DNA from: Metabacillus bambusae
GTDB lineage: Bacteria; Bacillota; Bacilli; Bacillales; Bacillaceae
Reading direction: 5' to 3'
NCBI RefSeq assembly: GCF_017497975.1
Contig: NZ_JAGDEL010000022.1
Location: 1 to 64,000 of the forward strand
DNA length: 64,000 bases
Shown here: positions 51,053 through 61,460 of the stretch, piece by piece
Layout of the letters: each line of letters begins with the position of its first letter
Numbering within the stretch: the first letter of the stretch is position 1
Notes under the pieces: model-generated
Seen by the model: only the letters and a program-made list of their open reading frames with translations
Database searches by the model: none
Told to the model about the DNA's origin: nothing
Made by a program: the position numbers and the translations under genes

Positions 51053-51382
51053 ATGGCAATCGTTTATTCGGTTGAGGTAGGTGATCCCATTAATCAAGTA
51101 GTAATGGGAAATCCTAAAACTTATTTTGATTCGATTTTTGATGCTCTTTCAGATGGGCTATCTATTGTAGAAGGCTTAGAGAAGAGATATGGGAAGGAAA
51201 TTGTTTTTTCAGAAAAGGAACCAATAATAAAAGGTTCGAAAGAGAATTCCTTACATATTTGGAGAGGTTTTTTAGAAGGGGTAGCAGAACCTTTATATGT
51301 CCAATTGAATATAGAGGAGCGGGATAAAGATAAAGAACTTGCTATACCTAAAACCCCTAATACAAAGTTAAATGAAGACTAG
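51053..51382 (+). CDS. Hypothetical protein
   Basis: A 109-residue soluble protein starting MAIVYSVEVGDPINQVVMG, with an acidic and Lys-rich C-terminal tail. No motif I recognise. ATTGAGGTG precedes the ATG. A terminator-like hairpin (AAAAATCAA/TTGATTTTT) is at 51476-51510. Confidence 0.55.
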   Translation: MAIVYSVEVGDPINQVVMGNPKTYFDSIFDALSDGLSIVEGLEKRYGKEIVFSEKEPIIKGSKENSLHIWRGFLEGVAEPLYVQLNIEERDKDKELAIPKTPNTKLNED

Positions 51383-51475
51383 ATGTTATTTATAACCGAA
51401 TTGGAAACCTTATTAAATCAAGCAGACGACGATGATGGCTTGTTTTATCATTAGCTTAAATAAAAAGGAATACGA

Positions 51476-51510
51476 AAAAAATCAATTCAAAATTGGGTTG
51501 ATTTTTTTTT
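51476..51510 (+). terminator. Rho-independent terminator
   Basis: AAAAAATCAA pairs with TTGATTTTTT, with a long T-run and a low-GC stem, 94 bases after the preceding gene. Confidence 0.55.
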
Positions 51511-51659
51511 GTATCAAATTTATATAAAAATTTTCTAATTAACCCCCTTAATTAAGCAAATTTTATCGAAATTTAATAAAGTATATAAAATGTGTATGTA
51601 ATTCCAATCGTAAAAAGAGAAGCGATTGATCAGATAAACAATGTAGGGGGCATTTAATT

Positions 51660-51890
51660 GTGTTAAAAGAATTCAGTATTTGTTATACTCTCGAAGCGGA
51701 TGTGAAGTGGGAGAAAATAACAGAACAATCAGATACGAACGCTAAGGATATTTTAGAACAAGTATTACAAAGAGTTGCTAATAGTACTACTTATACAGTG
51801 AAAAGTAATGAAGCATATGAAACTATTCATACTTCTTCCATCCGATATGTACGTATTTTTGAAAATAATACGTATGAAATAGCTAATTAA
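51660..51890 (+). CDS. Small hypothetical protein
   Basis: A 76-residue soluble protein starting MLKEFSICYTLEADVKWEKI, with a predicted beta-alpha-beta pattern. GTG 51660 follows GTAGGGGG. It sits 61 bases before the penicillin-binding protein gene. No known family recognised. Confidence 0.5.
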   Translation: MLKEFSICYTLEADVKWEKITEQSDTNAKDILEQVLQRVANSTTYTVKSNEAYETIHTSSIRYVRIFENNTYEIAN

Positions 51891-51951
51891 CTAGAATAAA
51901 CTTAAAAATATAGTTTAAATAGATTTTATCTAAGGTGGTACGTAACAAAAA

Positions 51952-54075
51952 ATGGGAAGATTCAAGAATAGACAGCAACGAACACTCTTAAAGAGGATAT
52001 GGAACCGTGAATATCCCAAAAACTTTCTATTAAAGATTATTTTATTAGTATTTGTATTCTGTGTAATTGGTTTATTTATATTGAATATCTTCATTTGGAC
52101 TAGTGATGTAAGTAAATTAGATGAGCCTCTTCCACAGCCAACGTTTATCTATGATCAAAAGGGAGAGGTAGCAAGTAAGATATCAAATTCTACTATCGAC
52201 GGTGTAAAGATAAAGAGAATTCCAGGAGATGTGATAAATGCTTTTGTAGCAACCGAGGACCAGCGTTTTTATCACCATCATGGGATAAATTATTTGGGGA
52301 TTGCTCGAGCGATGATTTTGAATGTAACGAGTGGGGGGGTTGTCGCTGGAGGAAGTACGATTACACAACAGTTAGCTAAAAATGCATTTCTAACTCAAGA
52401 GCGTACGTATACAAGAAAGTTTAAGGAGCTAATTCTAACCAAAAAAATTGAACGCACTTATACAAAGGATGAGATTATAGAACGGTATTTAAATCAAATC
52501 TATTTTGGAGAAGGTGCCTGGGGGATTCAGAGGGCATCTCAAACATACTTTGCAAAAGATGTAAGTCAACTAACCTTAAGTGAATCAGCATTACTTGCAG
52601 GTTTGGTCAAAGCACCTTCTAATCTGTCTCCATTTAAAAATTATGACAAAGCAATTGAACGAAGAAATCTTGTCTTGTCATTAATGAAAAGTGAAGGGCA
52701 TATTAGCCAAAGTGATTTTGAAGAAGCAAGGGATCAAAATATCAAGTTAGCAACGAATGAGGTGAAAGAATACAAAGGAAAGTATCCTCATTATGTAGAT
52801 CATATTATTGATGAAGCAATTAATAAATATCAGCTAACACCAAATGAAGTACTTTCTGGTGGACTTCATATCTATACAGGACTCAATCCTTCCATTCAGA
52901 ATGCAGTTGAGGAAGTTTATAAAGATGATCAATTTTTCCCAGAGAGTAAGCTGGATCAATTGATTCAGAGTGGAGCAATATTTATCAATCCTTCTACTGG
53001 AGAAATCAATGCACTTGTAGGTGGACGAGGTGAGCATACCTTCCGTCAGTTTAACCGAGCGACACAATTAAAAAGACAGCCGGGATCGATTATGAAGCCT
53101 TTGTCAGTTTATACTCCTGCTTTGGAACAAGGCTATGATATTTATGATAGGTTAGAAGACAAACCGATTAATATTGATGGATATCAACCTCAAAATTATG
53201 ATAAACAATTCCGTGGCGAAGTGTCTATGTATGACGCTGTTATTCACTCCTATAATCTTCCCGCAGTCTCATTGCTACAAAAGATTGGTATAGAAGTTGG
53301 AGCCAATGCAGTAGAACGTTTTGGGATTAAATTAGAAGAAAAGGATCGCATTCCTGGTTTGGCTTTAGGTGGGATGAATGAAGGAACCTCTCCCTTAAAA
53401 ATGGCACAAGCGTTTACTACTTTCCCAAATAATGGAGTAATGGTAGAGGCTCATTCAATCCAACGAATTGAAAACGCGGATGGCGAAATACTTGGAGAGT
53501 GGAAAAAAAAGGAACAAAAGGTAACAGAACCTTTAATCGCACAAAAAATGACATTTATGCTCAAAGGTGTGGTAAAAGAAGGAACCGGATCAAAAGCACA
53601 GATTACTGGTAGAGAAATCGCTGGAAAAACGGGTACTACTCAACTTTCTTTTCCAACAGATAATGGGGCAAAAGATCATTGGTTTGTAGGATACACCCCT
53701 CAAGTTGTAGGAGCTGTATGGTTAGGGTATGACAAAACTGATCAAAATCATTATCTTTCATCGTCTAGTAGTGGAACTGCGACGGTTATTTTTAAAGAAA
53801 TTCTAACTAAAGTTGAGAATGAAATGTCAATAAAAGAATTTGATTTAGCATTACTTGGAAACAAATATAAGCAAAATAAAAAAAGTAAGAAACAAGATGA
53901 AAAAGATGATGATAACAATCAACATGAAAAAGAAGATACCAAAAAAGAGAAAATGAAAGCACAGAAAGAGAGAGAAAAAGAAAATAAAAAGAGAGAAAAG
54001 GAAATCGAAAAGGAAAATAAAAAGCGAGAAAAGGAAAAAGAAAAGGAAAAAGAAAAAAAAGATAAAAATGAATAA
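51952..54075 (+). CDS. Class A penicillin-binding protein with Lys/Glu-rich tail
   Basis: A 707-residue bifunctional PBP. A membrane anchor (about 27-49) is followed by a glycosyltransferase domain ([55 protein letters not shown]). The transpeptidase domain has [10 protein letters not shown] (SxxK), HSYNLPA (SxN) and AGKTGTTQ (KTG). It polymerises and cross-links peptidoglycan. From about residue 639 the tail is a repetitive run of K, E and R, some 65 residues long, probably disordered and wall-exposed. Gene length otherwise fits the PonA/PbpF class. Confidence 0.92.
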   Translation: MGRFKNRQQRTLLKRIWNREYPKNFLLKIILLVFVFCVIGLFILNIFIWTSDVSKLDEPLPQPTFIYDQKGEVASKISNSTIDGVKIKRIPGDVINAFVATEDQRFYHHHGINYLGIARAMILNVTSGGVVAGGSTITQQLAKNAFLTQERTYTRKFKELILTKKIERTYTKDEIIERYLNQIYFGEGAWGIQRASQTYFAKDVSQLTLSESALLAGLVKAPSNLSPFKNYDKAIERRNLVLSLMKSEGHISQSDFEEARDQNIKLATNEVKEYKGKYPHYVDHIIDEAINKYQLTPNEVLSGGLHIYTGLNPSIQNAVEEVYKDDQFFPESKLDQLIQSGAIFINPSTGEINALVGGRGEHTFRQFNRATQLKRQPGSIMKPLSVYTPALEQGYDIYDRLEDKPINIDGYQPQNYDKQFRGEVSMYDAVIHSYNLPAVSLLQKIGIEVGANAVERFGIKLEEKDRIPGLALGGMNEGTSPLKMAQAFTTFPNNGVMVEAHSIQRIENADGEILGEWKKKEQKVTEPLIAQKMTFMLKGVVKEGTGSKAQITGREIAGKTGTTQLSFPTDNGAKDHWFVGYTPQVVGAVWLGYDKTDQNHYLSSSSSGTATVIFKEILTKVENEMSIKEFDLALLGNKYKQNKKSKKQDEKDDDNNQHEKEDTKKEKMKAQKEREKENKKREKEIEKENKKREKEKEKEKEKKDKNE

Positions 54076-54245
54076 CTTGGATTTTTATTACTGACTTCAC
54101 TGAAAAGTTTGTTGCTTTAATTAACGACAAACAATTTCGAGAGAATATCAATAAATAGTGAAAAGGGCACAAGGACAGGCTAAATCCTAGAAGTAGGGAT
54201 ATGTACGAAAACAACAATTATAGAGAATACTGCATTAACTAAAAT

Positions 54246-54285
54246 AAAACAAGCCAAGTTTCTTAGTGACCTGGCTTGTTTGTTA
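54246..54285. terminator. Bidirectional terminator
   Basis: AACAAGCCA pairs with TGGCTTGTT between the convergent PBP and MATE genes, T-rich on both sides. Confidence 0.7.
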
Positions 54286-54313
54286 AAATTCAATATTTAC
54301 TAACTTAAATGAT

Positions 54314-55675
54314 TTAACCTATATTTTCTTTGATTTCAGTTGGAACTGTTTTTAACTTTATTAAACTCCAATCAGTGCGATAAAACCGAACCATAACACT
54401 AACACCAAACACAGTTAAATACGTATATAAAGAAATCCATGCACCAACACTTGATAGCTCAAGGACAAACGTCAAGACGTAGCTTAAAGGAATAAACAAT
54501 AACCAACCTAAAATGAGCGATGTTTTTAAAAGGAATGAAGTATCTCCAATTCCTCTAAGTCCACCAGCATAGAAGTTTAATAGTCCATCGAAAAGCTGTA
54601 AAAACGCAGAAATCATGATTAATCTAGAGGCTAGCTGGTAAACCATGATATCATCCGTATAAATTTTAGCAATCGGTTCTGCGAGTAAAAACTGGATAAC
54701 GCCTAGAATAAAGAGGAAAATCGATCCTAATATTGCTGTATTTGTACCAGCCTTTCTTCCTTCAACTGCGCTGCCTTTACCAATTTCCTGACCAACAAGT
54801 ATGGTTGCAGTTGATCCAAAGGCAAACGCCGGCATAAATCCAAGGCTCATGACGCTTAAGGCTACTTCATTTGCAGCCAAAGCATGTGTACCTAATCTCG
54901 TCACAAATGCAGTAAAAACAAACATAGCCATACTCATTGAAAACTCCTGAATCCCAAGTTTAGAACTTTCTCCAAAAATGAGTTTTGACTCAGAACGATT
55001 AAAGGCTACAATTGTGCGCGTTTCAAACTTGGCATGAAGACGGATGAAATAAACATAGGCACAAAACAGAAAGGTAACAACCTCACCTATAAACAGAGCA
55101 AGCCCTGCGCCATACAGACCTATTTCTGGAAATCCGAAATTCCCGTACGTTAGACCATAAGTTAAAAAAATCATAATCAAGTTTCCAATGATAGAGCTAA
55201 TCATTGGTGTTTTTGTGTCACCAATTCCTCGGAAAAATCCATGAAAAACAAAGGTGAAGATTGAAAAAATCATAGCGAAAAATCGAATTTTTAAATAATC
55301 TTTTCCTTGATCAATCATTTCGCTTGAGCTTCCCATTACTTTAAAAATATCACCCGGAAAAAATAAACCGACAAGAAAAACGATTACACATGCAATTGTA
55401 CATAAATAAAAGGCGATATAGGTGCGCTCAACACCTTTTTTCATCGTATTTGATCCAAAGTTTTGAGCGACTAAATAATTGACTGTATGACCTATTCCCG
55501 AAAAGATCGCCCATGCGTTATACATAATAATATTTGACACCCCGACAATCGCAATTGCAAGTGCACCGAGTTGACCAACCAAGATCAGATTTATTGTTCC
55601 TGTAAGAGTCATAGATGCAAATGATGCGATTGAAGGAATTGCAAGCAGTAAAATCTTTTTCCAGTCTTTTAACAT
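54314..55675 (-). CDS. MATE-family efflux transporter
   Basis: A 453-residue integral membrane protein with 12 hydrophobic segments in two similar halves. Typical MATE features are ALAIAVVGVSNIIMYNAW-like N-terminal helices and VGQEIGKGSAVEGRKAG at the start of the second half. It would export cationic drugs or metabolites using an ion gradient; the substrate is unknown. ATG 55675 follows AGGGGAT on the minus strand. Confidence 0.87.
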   Translation of the reverse strand: MLKDWKKILLLAIPSIASFASMTLTGTINLILVGQLGALAIAIVGVSNIIMYNAWAIFSGIGHTVNYLVAQNFGSNTMKKGVERTYIAFYLCTIACVIVFLVGLFFPGDIFKVMGSSSEMIDQGKDYLKIRFFAMIFSIFTFVFHGFFRGIGDTKTPMISSIIGNLIMIFLTYGLTYGNFGFPEIGLYGAGLALFIGEVVTFLFCAYVYFIRLHAKFETRTIVAFNRSESKLIFGESSKLGIQEFSMSMAMFVFTAFVTRLGTHALAANEVALSVMSLGFMPAFAFGSTATILVGQEIGKGSAVEGRKAGTNTAILGSIFLFILGVIQFLLAEPIAKIYTDDIMVYQLASRLIMISAFLQLFDGLLNFYAGGLRGIGDTSFLLKTSLILGWLLFIPLSYVLTFVLELSSVGAWISLYTYLTVFGVSVMVRFYRTDWSLIKLKTVPTEIKENIG

Positions 55676-55915
55676 GTTTGTATCCCCTAATCAATGTTAT
55701 AGAAATTTATGAAACATTTAAAACCACCTTCAGATAGCTAATGATTGTAATAAAGGTTCTTTTTATTTTCATAGTAATAATTATTTTAATGACAAAATTG
55801 TTTCTTGTCTATCAATATTTGTAAACGTTGTCAAATTAAAGGTTGAATTATAGTATTATAGAGAGAAGTGAGTTTTTTTAGTAACTCTAGAAAACTAGGA
55901 TAAGGGGATGTTAAG

Positions 55916-57028
55916 ATGGAAATTCGTCAATTAGAAGAACATGAAAGACAAGCTGCGATTGAGCTATCAGATAAAACATTTCGAAATCATGAACAAAAGT
56001 CGATGGGAGAGGCGTTCCCATTTATGTTTTCACAGAGTTCGATTGGACAATCGTTTGGGGCATTTCACAATGGAGAGTTAGTTTCTTTTATGGGGTTAGT
56101 ACCATCTATAATAAAAATAGGTGAAGCGAGGCTAAATGTATATTCACTAGGTTCTGTTTGTACAGCAGAGGATTATCGAGAAAAAGGGATTGCTAGTCAA
56201 ATTTTAGAAAGAGTATTCGATTTTTTAGATTGCTCAGATGCATCAATTCTTCTTGTATCAGGCGATCGATCGTTATACACACGTGTAAACTGTTGTCATT
56301 TCGGAAATATATCAAAATTTAATGTTCAATTTGAAAATGTTCATAAAAATAGTGAAAGTCAAATTAGAGAAATGCGAAAAGAAGATTTGTTCCAAATGAA
56401 TCAAATTGCTCAACGAAGACTTATTACATATGATCAAAGTGTGTCAGATCTACAATCATTGATCCATGCTGAAGCTTATGCTAGTTGTTTGAATCTAACA
56501 CATAAAACCTTAATCGTTGAAAAGGATAATAAGGTCAGTAGCTTCTTAGTCCTCGGGGTACCACATCGTAAAAGACAAGAACAAAAGGGGAAGATGATTG
56601 AGTGGGCAGGTAAACCAAACGAGATTAAACACTTATTATCCTATGCAATCAAAGCATATGAGTTGGAAGAAATAGAAGTTGCAGTCCCTTGGCATGAACA
56701 TTTATTGGAAAATGAATTGAATGGTTCAACTTTTACTCTTGAAAAAAATGAAGGGACCGTTTATATCATTAATCCTAAACGATTTTTAAAGCAACTAAAT
56801 CCTTATATAAAATCCAGACACCTAGAATCATTTGAATGTAAATATACCGATCGTGAACATATTCAAGTAACCTTTTCAAACATGACAACAACACTACAAG
56901 TGAAGGATTTTGTTTCCTTCGTTTTTGATTCACAATCAAATGACTCTGAAATTTTGGAACTTCAAAAAAGTATTGGGAATATATTCCCAATACCCTTTCC
57001 ATATACAGCTGGTTTGAATTTTATATAA
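55916..57028 (+). CDS. GNAT-family N-acetyltransferase (Eis-like)
   Basis: A 370-residue protein. The N-terminal GNAT domain has VYSLGSVCTAEDYREKGIAS, with the acetyl-CoA loop in YREKGIAS. A second GNAT-like/linker region and a C-terminal SCP2-like segment make up the rest, an Eis-like layout. The acceptor is unknown. ATG 55916 follows AAGGGGATG with a spacing of about six bases. Confidence 0.8.
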   Translation: MEIRQLEEHERQAAIELSDKTFRNHEQKSMGEAFPFMFSQSSIGQSFGAFHNGELVSFMGLVPSIIKIGEARLNVYSLGSVCTAEDYREKGIASQILERVFDFLDCSDASILLVSGDRSLYTRVNCCHFGNISKFNVQFENVHKNSESQIREMRKEDLFQMNQIAQRRLITYDQSVSDLQSLIHAEAYASCLNLTHKTLIVEKDNKVSSFLVLGVPHRKRQEQKGKMIEWAGKPNEIKHLLSYAIKAYELEEIEVAVPWHEHLLENELNGSTFTLEKNEGTVYIINPKRFLKQLNPYIKSRHLESFECKYTDREHIQVTFSNMTTTLQVKDFVSFVFDSQSNDSEILELQKSIGNIFPIPFPYTAGLNFI

Positions 57029-57364
57029 AAAAGATTTAGAGGTTAAATGACTAAGAATTTACGCAAAATATCAACAAAGGAAGAGGAGAGAATGGTGCAA
57101 ATGAGGTATTCTCTTCTCTTGCCAGACTTTGAATCCTTTACTAAAACTTTTAAATGCTCATTTGACCTTTCTATTATATATAACTACTTATTTCCTTCAC
57201 ATCTATGCTTACTCCTTTCCTACCAAGTATTCAACACATTTGGCTGAATCCACCAATAACATGTCCTTAACGACCATGAATTTGTCCTTGCTAAAAAGTA
57301 TGATAAATATAGAAGAATAGAAGTAACACATTCTTTTAGAATGCACAAAAAAGGGGGGATAATA
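57029..57364. other. Intergenic region
   Basis: No credible gene: a small open frame starting at 57047 has no ribosome binding site and no family-like sequence. The last bases (AAAAGGGGGGAT) are the ribosome binding site of the next gene. Confidence 0.4.
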
Positions 57365-58744
57365 GTGAAAATAATTTTTATCTCACTAGATACACTTAGG
57401 GCAAAGCGACTAGGATGCTATGGTTACCAGCTTCCCACTAGCCCGTATATTGATAAAATTGCAAAACAGGGGGTAATATTCGAAAGCGCTTACGCGTCCG
57501 ATATTCCAACAGAAGTTGCTCATACGAGTATTTTTACTGGGAAGGTCGGTTTAACAACAGGAGTTGTTTCCCATGGATCGCCATCAACGTATTTACCTAA
57601 AGAAAATGAGTGGCTTCCAACAATACTTAGAAAAGCTGGGTATACTACTGCTGCAGTAGATAATTTATATCATTTAAAGGAATGGTTTGCTAGAGGGTAT
57701 CAATACTACATGAATACGATTGGCAAAACAAGGTGGATTGATGGTCAATCAATTAATGATCTTGCAAAGCCATGGATAAAAGAGCATAAAGAGGAAGATT
57801 TCTTTCTTTTTCTTCACTATTGGGATCCACATACGCCTTATTTACCACCTAAAGAATATATCCCACAGTTTTATCAATCTGATCAGGACCCCTATGACCC
57901 GACTAATAAAAGTATGGAATCTGCATTTAATCATCCGGCATATCCGTTTTTTAAGTATCATCATTATGATTTGCTAGGTAATATTACTGATTCAAATTAT
58001 GTAAACGCTTTATATGATGCTGAGATTAGATATTTAGACGATATGCTTAAAGATTTAGATGAGTTTTTAATGCAACAAGGAATCAAAGAAGACACCATGC
58101 TAATCCTAGTTGGAGATCACGGTGAAAGCTTAACAGAGCATGATATTTACTGGGATCATTGTGGCCTATATGAGGCAACTGTCCATATTCCACTGATTAT
58201 CCGTTGGCCAGGAATGATTCCAGAAGGTTTAAGAATCAATCAGTTAGTACAACATGCTGATTTGATGCCAACGATTTTAGAATCAATTGGCTTAGAAATC
58301 CCAGACGAACTAGATGGGAAAAGTCTATGGCCATACATTCAAGGGAAAAAAGATCCTATTCATTCAGATATTTATTTAAGCGAATGTGCATGGCAAGCAT
58401 CCAGAGGTATCCGCACCGAACGTTATAAATACATTGAAACATATGATTCGGGTCCTTTTACTAGACCTCCTTGTGAGCTGTATGATTTACTAATTGATCC
58501 AAATGAAGAAACAAATCTTGCTGAACTTCTACCTGAGCAAGTGGAAAAATACAAAAATAAGTTAGATAATTGGGTAGAATCGAAACTTGGAGATCGAGAG
58601 GATCCATTGAAAGTGGTGCTGAGAGAAGAGGGCTTACCTTTTAGAAAAAGGATTGAAAAAGTTCTCCATGATTACGGTCTGACTTGGGATGAATGGAAAG
58701 CAAATCCAAGGCGAGAAAAAATTGATTTACATGTTAGAAATTAA
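57365..58744 (+). CDS. Sulfatase-like (alkaline phosphatase superfamily) hydrolase
   Basis: A 459-residue protein. FISLDTLRAKRLGCYGY (metal-binding Asp), VGDHGESLTEHDIYWDH (Asp/His metal site) and the LIIRWPGMIPEG region mark the sulfatase/phosphatase fold. The CxPSR site needed for formylglycine is absent: the aligned stretch reads PTEVAHTSIFTG, so the nucleophile may be threonine and the enzyme a phospho- or phosphonate-ester hydrolase rather than a sulfatase. GTG 57365 follows GGGGGGAT. It precedes an ABC importer operon and probably works on the same substrate class. Confidence 0.82.
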   Translation: MKIIFISLDTLRAKRLGCYGYQLPTSPYIDKIAKQGVIFESAYASDIPTEVAHTSIFTGKVGLTTGVVSHGSPSTYLPKENEWLPTILRKAGYTTAAVDNLYHLKEWFARGYQYYMNTIGKTRWIDGQSINDLAKPWIKEHKEEDFFLFLHYWDPHTPYLPPKEYIPQFYQSDQDPYDPTNKSMESAFNHPAYPFFKYHHYDLLGNITDSNYVNALYDAEIRYLDDMLKDLDEFLMQQGIKEDTMLILVGDHGESLTEHDIYWDHCGLYEATVHIPLIIRWPGMIPEGLRINQLVQHADLMPTILESIGLEIPDELDGKSLWPYIQGKKDPIHSDIYLSECAWQASRGIRTERYKYIETYDSGPFTRPPCELYDLLIDPNEETNLAELLPEQVEKYKNKLDNWVESKLGDREDPLKVVLREEGLPFRKRIEKVLHDYGLTWDEWKANPRREKIDLHVRN

Positions 58745-58755
58745 TCTTTATAACA

Positions 58756-58781
58756 ATGCTTCCTACAATTCCAGGAAGTAT
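58756..58781 (+). terminator. Weak hairpin after the sulfatase-like gene
   Basis: ATGCTTCCT pairs with AGGAAGTAT (one G-U), with no clear T-run. It may slow or stop transcription before the ABC genes. Confidence 0.35.
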
Positions 58782-58918
58782 GAATTAATATATCTGAATA
58801 TTCTGAATCATTTGTCGAAAAGTGTAAATTCATCTTGATCTTTCATAAGTTTTACTAATCATTTTTAGCACTTATTTTTTATAGGTGAGAATTTTTAAAA
58901 AGTGGGGGGATTAAGAAG

Positions 58919-60418
58919 ATGAAAAGCTTGAAGAAATTATGGATTATATCATTTATCGCTGTTCTAATGACATCATTGTTATCAGGATGTATCGTTCCAA
59001 GCTCTTCTCCAGAAGAAACGGAGGAGACAGACGAAGAATTTAAAGGAACAATTAAAATGTATGCTGGTACCTATAGTCCGAACCGGGTATTAAATGCAAA
59101 CCAAAAGCCAGCAACTGTGTTAAAAAAATTAGCTGAAGAGTACGAGAAGGAAACTGGCGTTAAAATTGAATTCATTAAAGGCCTGCCTGCTGATCAGGAT
59201 TATATGACATGGGTTCGAACAAAAGCTTCAGGTGGACAGCTCCCAGATATCATTTGGTCTCAATGGTATGATGCAAACACAGCTTTAGCAAAAGGTACAC
59301 TTACAGATTTGTCAAAGTATTTAGATCAGCCAAATCCTTATGTTGAAAACAAACCTTGGAATGAACTATTAAATAAACAAATTATTTCTGATACGAAATC
59401 TGCAGATGGAAGCACGTATGTAATCAATGGTGATTATGTTGGAACAGCTACCTACTATAATGTAGAAGCATTTGAAAAAGCCGGTATTAAGGAGCTTCCA
59501 AAAACATGGTCCGAATTTATTGATGCATCCAAAAAGTTAAAAGATGCAGGGTATATTCCCTTTGCTTGGAATCTCGCTTCAACTCCAACTGGTACGGATC
59601 GGATTACATGGTTAACTCGATTATTCTTTACTAACTTCTTTGCAGATGAATATGACGATTTAAGATATACAGGTAATGAAGGAATTACCAACCAAGACCA
59701 GGTTATCGCAATTAAAAAGGGAGTGTATGGATCAGAAAATGAAAAGTGGATGGAAATTTGGCCAATCTTAAAGGAGTTTTCACAATATTGGCAGCCTGAC
59801 TTCACAGGTGGTGATTCAAATGGACAAGGAACAATGCTTGCCTTTTTAACAGGTGAGGTTGGAATGTATTTCGATGGCTCTTGGGCATCACAGCAAATAA
59901 AATCAGCGAATCCTGATTTTGAGTGGTCGTCCTTTAAAAATCCATATCCTGATAAGGGTGTTTCAGAATTCGCGACTGATTTTGATTCATCTGCAGCGAT
60001 TGGTGGCCCAAGTTCCTCTTTCCAATATGCGGTACCATCTAAACAAGCGAATAATTCATTAACTCCAGCTAAGGAAAAAGCTATTGTGGATTGGTTAATG
60101 TATATCACAACTCCTGAGCATAATGAGGAAATCGTAAATGAATTAGGAGAAAATGTTCCGACTGTCGTAGGTGCAAAGCCGATAGAAGAACTTAGTGGCT
60201 TATCTGATCTTGCGAATCAGCCATTACAAAGTGTGTTTGGAGGAATAAATCTAGAAAAGAAAGAATTAGATGCCATTTATCGTGCTTTCCAAAGCTATAT
60301 TCTTGGAGAAACAACTTTGGAGGAATTTGCTAAAGTAGCTGATACAGAGATGGAAAAAACAGCAGATTCCCTTATACAACAAAATAACTGGGATTTATCA
60401 GAATATTTGGATGAGTAA
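58919..60418 (+). CDS. Carbohydrate ABC importer substrate-binding lipoprotein
   Basis: A 499-residue lipoprotein with lipobox LLSGC (Cys24), an acidic linker, and a family 1 solute-binding fold (PDIIWSQWYDANTALAKGTL, MLAFLTGEVGMYFDGSWA). It captures a sugar or oligosaccharide for the two permeases downstream. ATG follows GTGGGGGG. A strong hairpin at 60428-60466 separates it from the permease genes, a common way to make more binding protein than permease. Confidence 0.9.
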   Translation: MKSLKKLWIISFIAVLMTSLLSGCIVPSSSPEETEETDEEFKGTIKMYAGTYSPNRVLNANQKPATVLKKLAEEYEKETGVKIEFIKGLPADQDYMTWVRTKASGGQLPDIIWSQWYDANTALAKGTLTDLSKYLDQPNPYVENKPWNELLNKQIISDTKSADGSTYVINGDYVGTATYYNVEAFEKAGIKELPKTWSEFIDASKKLKDAGYIPFAWNLASTPTGTDRITWLTRLFFTNFFADEYDDLRYTGNEGITNQDQVIAIKKGVYGSENEKWMEIWPILKEFSQYWQPDFTGGDSNGQGTMLAFLTGEVGMYFDGSWASQQIKSANPDFEWSSFKNPYPDKGVSEFATDFDSSAAIGGPSSSFQYAVPSKQANNSLTPAKEKAIVDWLMYITTPEHNEEIVNELGENVPTVVGAKPIEELSGLSDLANQPLQSVFGGINLEKKELDAIYRAFQSYILGETTLEEFAKVADTEMEKTADSLIQQNNWDLSEYLDE

Positions 60419-60427
60419 ATAAATAAG

Positions 60428-60470
60428 AGCGGGTTATTAAAGGAACATACTTCTAAAATAACCCGCTTTC
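60428..60470 (+). terminator. Intra-operon attenuating hairpin
   Basis: A perfect 11-pair stem (AGCGGGTTATT with AATAACCCGCT) followed by only a few T, between the binding-protein and permease genes. It likely protects the upstream mRNA end or partly stops transcription. Confidence 0.6.
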
Positions 60471-60492
60471 CTAAATGAAAGGAGAGGTGCAT

Positions 60493-61440
60493 GTGCCTGA
60501 AACAGTCCAACAAATCGATAACAACGAAATAGTAAAGAGAAATAAAAAATCAGGTAAATTACGTTTTAATTGGAAATCCGGCTATGGAATGCTGATACCG
60601 TCCTTCATTCTTTTAATTACATTTATGTATTATCCTGCATTGATCGCGATCGGTTTTTCATTTACGAATTGGGACGGGTTCAATCAACCACAATTTACTG
60701 GGATTCAAAATTATATAAGCTTATTCAAAGACAAGATTTTCTTGATTTCAATGAAAAATGTTGGAATATGGACAGTTGTTAAAGTGATTGTCGAATTATT
60801 AGTTCCATTAATTGTTGCAGTTATGATTTTTCATTTGAAAAGCAAGAGGATGCAGTATATCTATCGGGTATTATTTGTTATACCGGTTGTTGTACCAGGA
60901 ATTGTTATGTTTATGATTTGGAGTTTTATCTATGATCCAAACGTAGGTGTTCTTAATACGTTATTAAAAACATTGGGTCTTGAAGGAATTATCCAAAACT
61001 GGCTTGGAGATCCAAATATTGCTCTATATTCTTTGATGTTCGTCGGCTTCCCATTTGTCGTTCCATTTAATCTATTAATCTTTTTTGCAGGACTACAGTC
61101 TATTTCTGAAAGTGTTTATGAATCAGCGAAACTAGATGGAATTACAAAAGTAAGGCGATTTTTTCAAATTGAGATTCCATTAGTTATGGGACAAGTAAAA
61201 TTAATTTTAATCCTTACTGTTATCCAATTACTTCAAAACGTAACATTACCACTCGTTATGACAAATGGAGGTCCAGGTTATTCATCTTATGTACCAGGAC
61301 TTTATATGTATTTCCTTGCATTCCAAAACGGTGAATTTGGTTTAGGAATGGCAGTTTCAATGATTATATTTGTAATCGTTCTCATTTTAACTTGGATTCA
61401 AATGAAATATATCAATCCAAGTACTGAATACAAAGCATAA
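60493..61440 (+). CDS. Sugar ABC importer permease 1 (MalF-like)
   Basis: A 315-residue membrane protein with six predicted segments. The EAA-loop motif ESAKLDGITKVRRFFQIEIP contacts the ATPase. GTG 60493 is preferred, with AAGGAGAGG upstream; an ATG at 60475 lies before that site. No ATPase gene is in the window, so a shared MsmX-like ATPase encoded elsewhere is probably used. Confidence 0.88.
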   Translation: MPETVQQIDNNEIVKRNKKSGKLRFNWKSGYGMLIPSFILLITFMYYPALIAIGFSFTNWDGFNQPQFTGIQNYISLFKDKIFLISMKNVGIWTVVKVIVELLVPLIVAVMIFHLKSKRMQYIYRVLFVIPVVVPGIVMFMIWSFIYDPNVGVLNTLLKTLGLEGIIQNWLGDPNIALYSLMFVGFPFVVPFNLLIFFAGLQSISESVYESAKLDGITKVRRFFQIEIPLVMGQVKLILILTVIQLLQNVTLPLVMTNGGPGYSSYVPGLYMYFLAFQNGEFGLGMAVSMIIFVIVLILTWIQMKYINPSTEYKA

Positions 61441-61460
61441 ATACCAGAAAGGAGATTACA

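Noticed and set aside
53807-54217. 136-residue minus-strand hydrophobic frame
   Set aside because: It is the complement of the Lys/Glu-rich PBP tail; the Phe/Leu/Ser run is a by-product of GAA/AAA codons.
57047-57320. Two short open frames before the sulfatase-like gene
   Set aside because: No ribosome binding site, hydrophobic chance composition, mutually overlapping frames.
59455-60108. 217-residue minus-strand frame inside the solute-binding gene
   Set aside because: The plus strand encodes a complete lipoprotein; the antisense frame has no ribosome binding site or recognised motif.
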